A stretch of DNA of 7,182 nt from DASQFQ01 sp038327685. Lineage in GTDB: Bacteria > Actinomycetota > Thermoleophilia > Solirubrobacterales > Solirubrobacteraceae. Positions 1 through 5,083 of this stretch are shown here, piece by piece (position 1 is the first letter of the stretch; every line of letters starts with the position of its first letter). The stretch covers positions 1-7,182 of the forward strand of contig JBBQLH010000136.1 of assembly GCA_038327685.1 (NCBI GenBank). Reading direction: 5' to 3'. The translations under genes were made by a program, and so were the position numbers. The notes beneath the pieces are model-generated. The model was not told the DNA's origin. It searched no databases and saw only the letters and a list, made by a program, of their open reading frames with translations.

Positions 1-14
1 TGCTGCATGGTCGG

Positions 15-110
15 CACCTCCCCAGAGCTGGGGTGTCGGCGACAGGCCCATTCCTGCCGCCCAGTCCCCGCACACCTCTGCGCGGGGGTGTCGACCGATC
101 TACCGCCCAG
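15..110. repeat. Two copies of a short GC-rich module
   Basis: Two imperfect copies of the same ordered set of words lie side by side in non-coding sequence. Copy one has CACCTC at 15-20, GGGGTGTCG at 30-38 and CCGCCCAG at 57-64. Copy two has CACCTC at 73-78, GGGGTGTCG at 85-93 and CCGCCCAG at 103-110. Each copy can also fold: CCCCA/TGGGG around a GAGC loop at 20-33, and CCCCGC (66-71) with GCGGGG (82-87). The spacing between words differs between the copies, so this is not a clean tandem repeat. They could be tandem terminator-like hairpins of a gene left of the window, or remnants of a dispersed repeat. No convincing codon bias was seen in this stretch. Confidence 0.45.
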
Positions 111-170
111 GCCGGACCGAACCGACCTCCACAGGGTCTAGCGGAAGTCGACGGCCGGATGGACCCGCAT

Positions 171-203
171 CCGCATCCGCGCCCGCGTCGCGGACGGATG
201 CGG
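171..203 (-). terminator. Strong GC hairpin after the hydratase gene
   Basis: CCGCATCCG (171-179) is the exact reverse complement of CGGATGCGG (195-203). Inside it CCGC (183-186) pairs with GCGG (190-193) around a 3-nt loop, so the whole forms a long stem with one internal bulge. It starts 16 bp beyond the stop codon of the leftward hydratase gene. There is no T-run after it, so it is not a classical intrinsic terminator, but hairpins without a T-run are often proposed as terminators in high-GC actinobacteria. The left arm overlaps a second CCGCATCCG (165-173), giving an alternative pairing partner. Confidence 0.5.
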
Positions 204-219
204 TCGAGGTGGCGGCCGC

Positions 220-879
220 TCACTCGAAGGAGACGGCGAGGGTGCCGAGCGGCTCGAGGCGGACCTCGACCTCGTCACCGGGCGCGATCTCGAGCGCGGG
301 CACGATCGAGCCGCAGATCACCATGTCGCCCCGCTCGAGGGACTCGCCGGCGGCCTTGAGCGTCTCGGCGACGTGGCGGACCAGGCCGTCGAGCTCGCCC
401 GTCGCCTCGGTGACGTCGTCGGCCGCGGCCGTCTCCTCGCCGTTGACGGAGACCCGCAGCGAGACGCCGGCCACGTCTGCGCCCGGCGTGACCGGCCCGA
501 GCAGCACGTGGCGCTGGTAGATGTCGGCCTCGAGGATCGTCTCGGGGTCCGACGCGCCTGGGTCCGGGTCGGCCAGCTCGATCGCCGCGCCGAGGGCGGC
601 GATCTCGCCGTCCTCGCCCACGCGGGCGACGATCTCGGGCTCGAGCCGCGGGTTGCCCCAGTGCGAGATGTCGACGACGGCCCCCGACTCCAGCCGCGCG
701 GATTGGAGCAGATAGCCCACCAGCGGCGCGTCGATCCCGAGCTTCTTCATCGCGCCCGGGGTGCCGAAGCCGAGCTTCCAGCCGAGCCCGCGGTCGTCGC
801 GCGCGAGCGCCATGCGGCGGTCGGCGAGCTGGCTCTTCATGCCGCGGGTGATGCGTTCGTCCTCGCTCATCGGCGGCAT
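220..879 (-). CDS. 2-keto-4-pentenoate hydratase / FAA-hydrolase-fold protein
   Basis: Predicted 219-residue cytosolic enzyme of the fumarylacetoacetate hydrolase fold, nearest to the 2-keto-4-pentenoate hydratases (MhpD-like), which add water to 2-hydroxy-dienoates in meta-cleavage of aromatic compounds. Visible signs are WKLGF near residues 34-38 followed by a GAMKKLGID-like loop, the acidic metal-binding pair in LEPEI (E80 and E82), IELADPD at 100-106, and a C-terminal GDMVICGSIVP stretch (184-194) that matches the family's GD-V-TGS motif. It is about 40 residues shorter than MhpD, mostly at the N-terminus. I chose the ATG at 879 because GGAG lies 9 nt before it; the alternative ATG at 870 is too far from that site. 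No other aromatic-degradation gene is adjacent, so the true substrate is unknown. Other family members are decarboxylases or acylpyruvate hydrolases. Confidence 0.85.
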   Translation of the reverse strand: MPPMSEDERITRGMKSQLADRRMALARDDRGLGWKLGFGTPGAMKKLGIDAPLVGYLLQSARLESGAVVDISHWGNPRLEPEIVARVGEDGEIAALGAAIELADPDPGASDPETILEADIYQRHVLLGPVTPGADVAGVSLRVSVNGEETAAADDVTEATGELDGLVRHVAETLKAAGESLERGDMVICGSIVPALEIAPGDEVEVRLEPLGTLAVSFE

Positions 880-896
880 TCTGCCATTCTCCGAGC

Positions 897-1031
897 ATGC
901 GCACGCGCCTCCACGCGCTCCTCGCGCTGCTGCTCGCGGTCGTCGCGTCCGGCGGCGCCGCGTACCAGGCGACAGCGGCGACGCACGCGTCCCCGGGGGA
1001 CGGCCTGCGCCTCGTCTGCCCCCTGCACTAA
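897..1031 (+). CDS. Small putative secreted peptide, 44 residues
   Basis: This ORF starts with MRTRLHALLALLLAVV, an Arg-rich start followed by a Leu/Val/Ala hydrophobic core, then small residues (ASGGAA) as expected of a signal peptide. The mature part would be only about 20 residues and ends in LVCPLH with one cysteine. Nearly every codon ends in G or C (ACA is the clear exception), as in the real genes nearby. It diverges from the hydratase gene with 17 bp between start codons. No good Shine-Dalgarno site is seen; a weak -10-like CATTCT at 885-890 sits 6 nt before the ATG, which would fit a leaderless transcript. I recognise no family. It could be a lipoprotein-like or secreted peptide, or a chance ORF in GC-rich sequence. 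Confidence 0.5.
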   Translation: MRTRLHALLALLLAVVASGGAAYQATAATHASPGDGLRLVCPLH

Positions 1032-1088
1032 GAGGTTCGATCGGCCTCAGGCGGGGTACGCGGGTGCCTGGTCTATAGGGGGAGAACC

Positions 1089-3410
1089 GTGAGCACGCGC
1101 AGGGGTAGGGCTCTGGCCGGGCTGGCCGCCGTCGTAGCGAGCGCGGCGGTCGCCGGGGGCGTCGTCGCCGCGACGCAGTCGAGTGACGAGGCGGCGCTCG
1201 CACCGAGCCGAGGAGCCGCCGACCGCGGCGTCGAGCGGCGAGTCAACGCGCTGCTCTCGAAGATGACGCTCGACGAGAAGCTGAATCAGATCCAGCTGCT
1301 CTCCGACGGCCAGATCAAGGATCACCCCGAAGAGGCCAACAAGCCCGTCGGCGGCGTCTTCAGCCTCACCGACCCGGTGCTGATCAACAAGTTCCAGCAC
1401 GAGGCGGTCGACCACTCGCGCCTGCACATCCCGATCCTGTTCGCCTACGACACGATCCACGGCTACCGCACGGTCTTCCCGATCCCGCTCGGCGCCGCGA
1501 GCTCCTTCGATCCCAGCGTCGCCACGGCGGACCACAAGTTCGGCGCGCGCGAGTCGGCCGCCGTCGGGATCAAGCAGATCTACAGCCCGATGGTCGACGT
1601 CTCCCACGAACCGCGCTGGGGCCGCATCTCCGAGGCCGGCGGCGAGGATCCCTACCTCAACTCGGTCTTCGCGGCCGCGCGCGTGAAGGCTGCGCAGGGC
1701 AACAACTACGCCGCGCCCGACAAGGTCGTCACGAGCGTCAAGCACTACGCCGCCTACGGCCAGCCCGAGGGCGGCCGCGATTACAACACGACCGACATGT
1801 CCGAGCAGCGGCTGCGCAACCTCTACCTGCCGCCGTTCAAGGCGGCGGTCGACGCCGGCGCGGACACCGCGATGTGCTCGTTCAACGCGATCAGCGGCGT
1901 CCCGGGCTGCGCCAACAAGCAGCTCGAGACCAACGTGCTCAAGAAGGAATGGGGCTTCGACGGCTTCATCGAGAGCGACTACACCGCCGTGGCGGAGCTG
2001 CGGGCGTGCCCGCCCGTGAATCCCGACACCGGCCCGTGCGGCCACGGCGTCGCGGAGGATGGCCCCGACGCCGCCGCGCTCGCGCTCAATGCCGGCACGG
2101 ACTCGGAGATGGTGAGCACGAACATCCGCGACTTCGGAAAGCAGCTGGTCGGCCAGGGCCGCATCTCGAGGGCGCGCATCGATGACGCCGTGCGGCGGAT
2201 CCTGCGCGTGAAGTTCCGCGCCGGGCTGTTCGAGCACCCCTACGTCGACGTCTCCAAGGCGGAGTCCGCGCAGCTCAGGCCCGACGCGGTCGCAGCCGCG
2301 CGCAAGGCGGCCGGGCGCTCGATGGTGCTGCTCAAGAACGACGGCTCCCCGGCCACGCTGCCCATGAGCACGTCGAAGAAGACCGCCGTGATCGGCCCGC
2401 TCGGCAACAGCGGGCACGACATGCTCGGCCCGTGGTGGGGCCAGGGCAAGGACGCCGACGCCGTCACCGTCTACGACGGCATCAAGGCGCAGAACCCGCA
2501 GACCACGTTCACGCAGGGCTGCACGATCGAAGACAAGGAGCCGCCGAACAACACGCCCGCCGGCGAGTGCGGCGACAGCTCCGGCTTCGGCGCGGCCGAG
2601 ACCGCCGCGAGGGCCGCCGACCAGGTCGTGCTCGCGCTCGGCGAGTCGCGCGGGCAGAGCGGCGAGGCCGCGGCGCGCAGCGAGATCGACCTGCCCGGCA
2701 AGCAGGAGGAGCTGATCCAGAGGATCAAGGCGACCGGCAAGCCGTTCGTGGTCGTGCTGTTCAACGGCCGCCCGCTGACGCTCGAGGGCGTCGTGGACGA
2801 CTCGCCGGCGATCCTCGAAGCGTGGTTCCCCGGCGTCCAGGCCGGCAACGCCGTCGCCGACGTCGTGTTCGGCAAGGTCAACCCGGGCGGCAAGCTGCCC
2901 GTGTCGTTCCCGCGGCGGGTCGGCCAGGTGCCGATCTACTACAACCACGAGTCCACCGGGCGCCCGTGTGACGCGGCCTCGAAGTACAACTCGCGCTACC
3001 GCGACATCCCGAGCTGCGACCCGCAGTATCCGTTCGGGTTCGGTCTCAGCTACAGCAAGTTCGAGACCTCGAACCTGCAGCTGAGCGGGTCGCGGGTGTC
3101 CTCGCGCGGGAAGATCACGGCCTCCGTCGAGGTGCGGAACGTCTCGGGACCGAAGGGTGACGAGGTGGTGCAGCTGTACATCCACGACCCGGTGGCGAGC
3201 ATCTCCCAGCCGGTCCGCCGCCTCCGCGGCTTCGAGCGCGTGACGCTCGATCCGGGCCAGAAGCGGACGGTCACGTTCACGCTCGACCGCAGCGACTTCG
3301 GCTTCTACGACAACCGCGGTCGGTACGTTGTCGAGCCGGGGAAGATCGACGTGTACGCGGGCAACAGCTCGAAGGCGGACCTCACGAAGTCGTTCATGGT
3401 GACCGGCTGA
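1089..3410 (+). CDS. bglX: Secreted GH3 beta-glucosidase, BglX type
   Basis: Retaining exo-acting glycoside hydrolase of family 3, expected to release glucose (or xylose) from the non-reducing end of beta-glycosides outside the cell. Residues 1-29 are a signal peptide or N-terminal anchor (Arg-rich start, long Ala/Val/Gly core). The catalytic barrel spans roughly 45-380, with EPRWGR (174-179), SVKHY (K218, H219) and the nucleophile D297 in FIESDY. The alpha/beta sandwich domain runs about 405-610, with the acid/base glutamate probably E526 in GQSGEAAAR. YPFGFGLSY (647-655) leads into a fibronectin-III-like C-terminal domain (about 665-770). Length (773) is normal for BglX. Start is GTG at 1089 after a GGGGGAG purine run about 4 nt away. 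Eight cysteines in four near pairs (263/274, 307/317, 478/494, 627/643) suit disulfides in an exported protein. The cyclase gene follows 18 bp later, so the two are probably co-transcribed. Confidence 0.95.
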   Translation: MSTRRGRALAGLAAVVASAAVAGGVVAATQSSDEAALAPSRGAADRGVERRVNALLSKMTLDEKLNQIQLLSDGQIKDHPEEANKPVGGVFSLTDPVLINKFQHEAVDHSRLHIPILFAYDTIHGYRTVFPIPLGAASSFDPSVATADHKFGARESAAVGIKQIYSPMVDVSHEPRWGRISEAGGEDPYLNSVFAAARVKAAQGNNYAAPDKVVTSVKHYAAYGQPEGGRDYNTTDMSEQRLRNLYLPPFKAAVDAGADTAMCSFNAISGVPGCANKQLETNVLKKEWGFDGFIESDYTAVAELRACPPVNPDTGPCGHGVAEDGPDAAALALNAGTDSEMVSTNIRDFGKQLVGQGRISRARIDDAVRRILRVKFRAGLFEHPYVDVSKAESAQLRPDAVAAARKAAGRSMVLLKNDGSPATLPMSTSKKTAVIGPLGNSGHDMLGPWWGQGKDADAVTVYDGIKAQNPQTTFTQGCTIEDKEPPNNTPAGECGDSSGFGAAETAARAADQVVLALGESRGQSGEAAARSEIDLPGKQEELIQRIKATGKPFVVVLFNGRPLTLEGVVDDSPAILEAWFPGVQAGNAVADVVFGKVNPGGKLPVSFPRRVGQVPIYYNHESTGRPCDAASKYNSRYRDIPSCDPQYPFGFGLSYSKFETSNLQLSGSRVSSRGKITASVEVRNVSGPKGDEVVQLYIHDPVASISQPVRRLRGFERVTLDPGQKRTVTFTLDRSDFGFYDNRGRYVVEPGKIDVYAGNSSKADLTKSFMVTG

Positions 3411-3417
3411 GGCGGAC

Positions 3418-3424
3418 AAGGAGG
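3418..3424 (+). promoter_or_regulatory. Strong ribosome binding site of the cyclase gene
   Basis: AAGGAGG lies 4 nt before the ATG at 3429, just after the stop codon of the beta-glucosidase gene. It fixes the start and indicates independent, efficient initiation on a shared transcript. Confidence 0.8.
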
Positions 3425-3428
3425 ACAC

Positions 3429-4358
3429 ATGCGCGGAGGCAGGATCGCGGCGATCGCCGCACTCACGATCGTCGCGGCGGCGCCGGCCCCGGCCGGCGCC
3501 GCGAAGGGCGGCGGCGGGCTCTGGAAGCTCTATGACCAGACGCTGAGCCGCGCGCGCTACATCGACCTGACGCACAGGATCACCCCGAACATGCCGGTGT
3601 GGACGGGCTTCGGGCCCGCGACGTTCGCGCCCGCGGTCGACCCTAAGACCGGCAATGCGTACACGTACGCCAAGGACGGCTTCGAGGCGACGGCGTATCG
3701 CATCGCCACCGACCAGTTCGGCACGCAGCTCGACCCGCCCGCTCACTGGGCGCCGGAGTACCCGGGCATCGACGAGCTGCCGCCGACCTACGCAGTGCGG
3801 CCGCTCGTCGTGATCTCGATCGCCAAGCAGGTCCGCAAGAACCCGAAGTACGCCCTGTCGGTCGCCGACGTGAAGCGGTTCGAGAAGAAGCAGGGCCGGA
3901 TCCCGAAGGGCTCGGTCGTGATGGTCCGCTCGGACTGGTCGAAGCGCTGGACCGACGAGCCCGAGGCCGCGAAGGCGCTGGCCGCCGACACGAACTTCCC
4001 CGGCGTCGACCTCGCCGCCCTGAAGTTCCTGCACCTCAAGCGCCACATCCTGTTCCACGGCCACGAGCCGCTCGACACCGACACGACGCCGACGCTCGAG
4101 GGCGAGTCCTGGCTCATGCACCACGGCTACGCGCAGGCGGAGGGCGTCGACAACCTGGCCGGCGTCCCGGCGACCGGTTGCCTCGTCTCGATCGGCTACC
4201 CGCGGTTCAGGGGCGGCCTCGGCGGCTACGCGCGCTACGTCGCGATCTGCCCGCCCGGGACGGCGAAGGGCACACGCATCTCCGGGCGCGATGCCCCGCT
4301 GCCCAAGAGCAGCAGCGCGCTGCACTGGGACCAGAGCCTCGGGTACCGCGTCCGCTGA
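3429..4358 (+). CDS. Secreted cyclase-family (PF04199) hydrolase
   Basis: 309-residue protein of the cyclase/kynurenine-formamidase fold, a family of metal-dependent amide, ester or lactone hydrolases. Residues 1-25 look like a cleavable signal peptide ending in AGAA, so it acts outside the cytoplasm. Family marks in order: YIDLTHRITPNMPVW (44-58), the metal-site loop DQFGTQLDPPAH (95-106), GSVVMVRSDW (161-170), FPGVDLAALKFL (190-201), GHEPLDTDTTP (211-221), ESWLMHHGYAQAEGV (226-240) and a C-terminal GGYARYVAICP strand. In the classical HxGTHxDxPxH loop both early histidines are glutamine here (Q96, Q100), while D102 and H106 are kept; the usual later His seems replaced by E226. This is probably a subgroup feature rather than damage, but it makes formamidase activity uncertain. 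About 30 residues follow the last family strand and I cannot assign them. The gene lies 18 bp after the beta-glucosidase, presumably in one operon. Confidence 0.85.
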   Translation: MRGGRIAAIAALTIVAAAPAPAGAAKGGGGLWKLYDQTLSRARYIDLTHRITPNMPVWTGFGPATFAPAVDPKTGNAYTYAKDGFEATAYRIATDQFGTQLDPPAHWAPEYPGIDELPPTYAVRPLVVISIAKQVRKNPKYALSVADVKRFEKKQGRIPKGSVVMVRSDWSKRWTDEPEAAKALAADTNFPGVDLAALKFLHLKRHILFHGHEPLDTDTTPTLEGESWLMHHGYAQAEGVDNLAGVPATGCLVSIGYPRFRGGLGGYARYVAICPPGTAKGTRISGRDAPLPKSSSALHWDQSLGYRVR

Positions 4359-4366
4359 GCTGACTC

Positions 4367-4380
4367 GTTGCCCACGCAAC
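4367..4380 (+). promoter_or_regulatory. Small inverted repeat touching the -10 box: possible operator
   Basis: GTTGC (4367-4371) and GCAAC (4376-4380) are a perfect inverted repeat with a 4-nt spacer, ending directly at the TATACT box. A bound protein would occlude RNA polymerase. It could equally be a weak terminator stem for the cyclase operon, although no T-run follows. Confidence 0.35.
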
Positions 4381-4393
4381 TATACTTGGAGGT
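4381..4393 (+). promoter_or_regulatory. -10 box and start site of the 120-residue protein gene
   Basis: TATACT at 4381-4386 is a near-consensus -10 hexamer, followed by 7 nt and then the GTG start at 4394. Transcription would therefore begin at or next to the start codon, giving a leaderless mRNA. The GGAGG at 4388-4392 is only 1 nt from the GTG, too close for a normal Shine-Dalgarno contact. The best -35 candidate, CTGACT at 4360-4365, has a short 15-nt spacer. Confidence 0.6.
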
Positions 4394-4756
4394 GTGAAGA
4401 AACGGATCTGGGTGCTGGACACGGAGACGAAGGGCACGGGGGCGCAGATGGTCCCGCTCGAGAAGGTCCTCGAGGACCCTTCGTCTCCGGCCGCGCCGCT
4501 GTTCGTCCCGCCCAAGCGCACGCCGCGCCCCGAGCCCGCGCCGGAGCCGAAGGCGCCCCGCCGGTTCAAGCTCGTCGACGTGATGACGCGCGCGGTACTC
4601 GCCGAGGATGCCGAGGGGCCGGCGCTGATGGACGCGCTCGCCGGCGTGCGGAGCGTCGTCGACGTGCACATCTCGGTGTGGGACCCCGGCGACGAGCGGT
4701 GGCGCCTGCTGTCGTTCGGCGAGCAGAAGGCGATCTGGGCGCTGCGCGACCGCTGA
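4394..4756 (+). CDS. Uncharacterised 120-residue protein, two short domains with Pro-rich linker
   Basis: I do not recognise an assigned function. The N-terminal part (1-28) opens with KKRIWVLDTETKGTGA, then a short helix-like stretch. Residues 29-57 are a Pro/Ala/charged linker rich in PEPAPEPK-type sequence. Residues 58-120 look like a compact alpha/beta domain (FKLVDVMTR, a helix around EGPALMDAL, strands VVDVHISVW and RWRLLSF, and a closing helix EQKAIWALR). There is no signal peptide or membrane segment, so it is probably cytoplasmic. Codon use is typical of the neighbours and it has its own -10 box. The VLDTET motif resembles the first exonuclease motif of DnaQ-like nucleases, but the protein is too short and lacks the others. 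I have an impression that similar proteins occur in Thermoleophilia, which I cannot verify here. Confidence 0.8.
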   Translation: MKKRIWVLDTETKGTGAQMVPLEKVLEDPSSPAAPLFVPPKRTPRPEPAPEPKAPRRFKLVDVMTRAVLAEDAEGPALMDALAGVRSVVDVHISVWDPGDERWRLLSFGEQKAIWALRDR

Positions 4757-4770
4757 CGCAGAACGTCAGC
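4752..4770. terminator. Symmetric hairpin holding both convergent stop codons
   Basis: GCTGACG (4752-4758) and CGTCAGC (4764-4770) form a perfect 7-bp stem with a 5-nt loop. The rightward gene's TGA (4754-4756) is in the left arm and the leftward ORF's TGA (TCA at 4766-4768) is in the right arm. It is symmetric, so it would fold in transcripts from either side. There is no T-run, so a bidirectional terminator or mRNA 3'-end stabiliser is an inference. Confidence 0.5.
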
Positions 4771-5083
4771 CGGACGCCCCCGCCCCGCGTGCGTCGCGCG
4801 CGAGCACGCGCGGGCTGTCGACGAGGATCCCGCGGCGCCGCAGCCCCGCGAGCAGCGGCTCGTGCTCGCCCAGCGAGACGAGCGAGGCGAAGCCCTCTTC
4901 GAGCCGCAGCGTGAACGTCACGGGCTCGCGCGACGCGAGCAGGTCCTCGACCTGGCCGTCGAGCTCGACACGCGCGCCGCCGTGGCCGGGGTCGATCATG
5001 ACCTGCACGCGGGTGTTCGGCCCCGCACCTGCCCAGCTGCCGCCCGCACGAGCACGTGCGACGGTACCGTCGGGGGCCGCCAT
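4766..5083 (-). CDS. NAD-kinase C-terminal-like ORF, probably 5'-truncated
   Basis: The ORF gives at most 105 residues. From about residue 22 (GPNTRVQVMIDPG, LDGQ at 41-44, then strands and an LLAGLRRRGILVDSPRVLAR tail) it reads like the all-beta C-terminal part of ATP-NAD kinases. The N-terminal half with the GGDGT motif is missing: upstream in this frame is only the antisense of the dienelactone hydrolase gene. Codons 1-20 contain seven A/T third positions, whereas after codon 20 almost every codon ends in G or C, so the true coding part seems to begin near 5023. A realistic start, if translated, is GTG at 5008 or ATG at 4999 (77 residues). It could be a remnant whose 5' half was lost, or a small free-standing domain. 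It cannot be an active NAD kinase alone. The family assignment rests on motif resemblance only. Confidence 0.5.
   Translation of the reverse strand: MAAPDGTVARARAGGSWAGAGPNTRVQVMIDPGHGGARVELDGQVEDLLASREPVTFTLRLEEGFASLVSLGEHEPLLAGLRRRGILVDSPRVLARDARGAGASG
5059..5072. promoter_or_regulatory. 14-bp perfect palindrome before the dienelactone hydrolase gene
   Basis: CGACGGTACCGTCG is a perfect palindrome ending 9 bp before the ATG at 5082. Just left of it CGCACG (5045-5050) and CGTGCG (5055-5060) form another inverted repeat. The position suits an operator for a dimeric regulator of the hydrolase gene. In a GC-rich window of 7 kb about one 14-bp palindrome is expected by chance, so this is weak evidence. 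Confidence 0.3.

Larger units (their letters stand above)
1..219. other. Non-coding stretch at the left edge
   Basis: No reading frame here has the strong G/C third-position bias of the real genes. The one rightward frame read through (stop at 139-141) has many A/T third positions and no recognisable protein. The stretch holds the two-copy module at 15-110 and the hairpin at 171-203, and otherwise nothing I can name. A gene ending left of position 1 may use it as its 3' region. Confidence 0.5.

Noticed and set aside
15..110. CRISPR-like repeats
   Set aside because: There are only two imperfect copies with unequal internal spacing and no constant repeat-spacer lengths, and no cas genes are present.
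373..1092. 239-residue plus-strand frame across the hydratase
   Set aside because: It is the in-phase antisense of the hydratase gene and shows no motifs.
880..1203. N-terminal extension of the hydratase to 327 residues
   Set aside because: The added part is an Arg/Pro-rich antisense of the small peptide and the glucosidase start. The family resemblance begins after 879, where a GGAG site is correctly placed.
1047..4379. 1110-residue open frame on the minus strand
   Set aside because: It is codon-for-codon in phase with both the beta-glucosidase and cyclase genes. It stays open only because those genes avoid TTA, CTA and TCA codons. The translation is Arg/Ala/Val/Asp-rich with no family motif.
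4394..4756. DnaQ/DEDD exonuclease suggested by VLDTET
   Set aside because: At 120 residues with a Pro-rich linker the protein cannot hold the fold, and the second and third exonuclease motifs are absent.
4911..5081. Extended start of the dienelactone hydrolase (314 residues)
   Set aside because: The extra 57 residues are antisense to the NAD-kinase-like ORF. The MCF-D--PP opening typical of the family begins at 5082.
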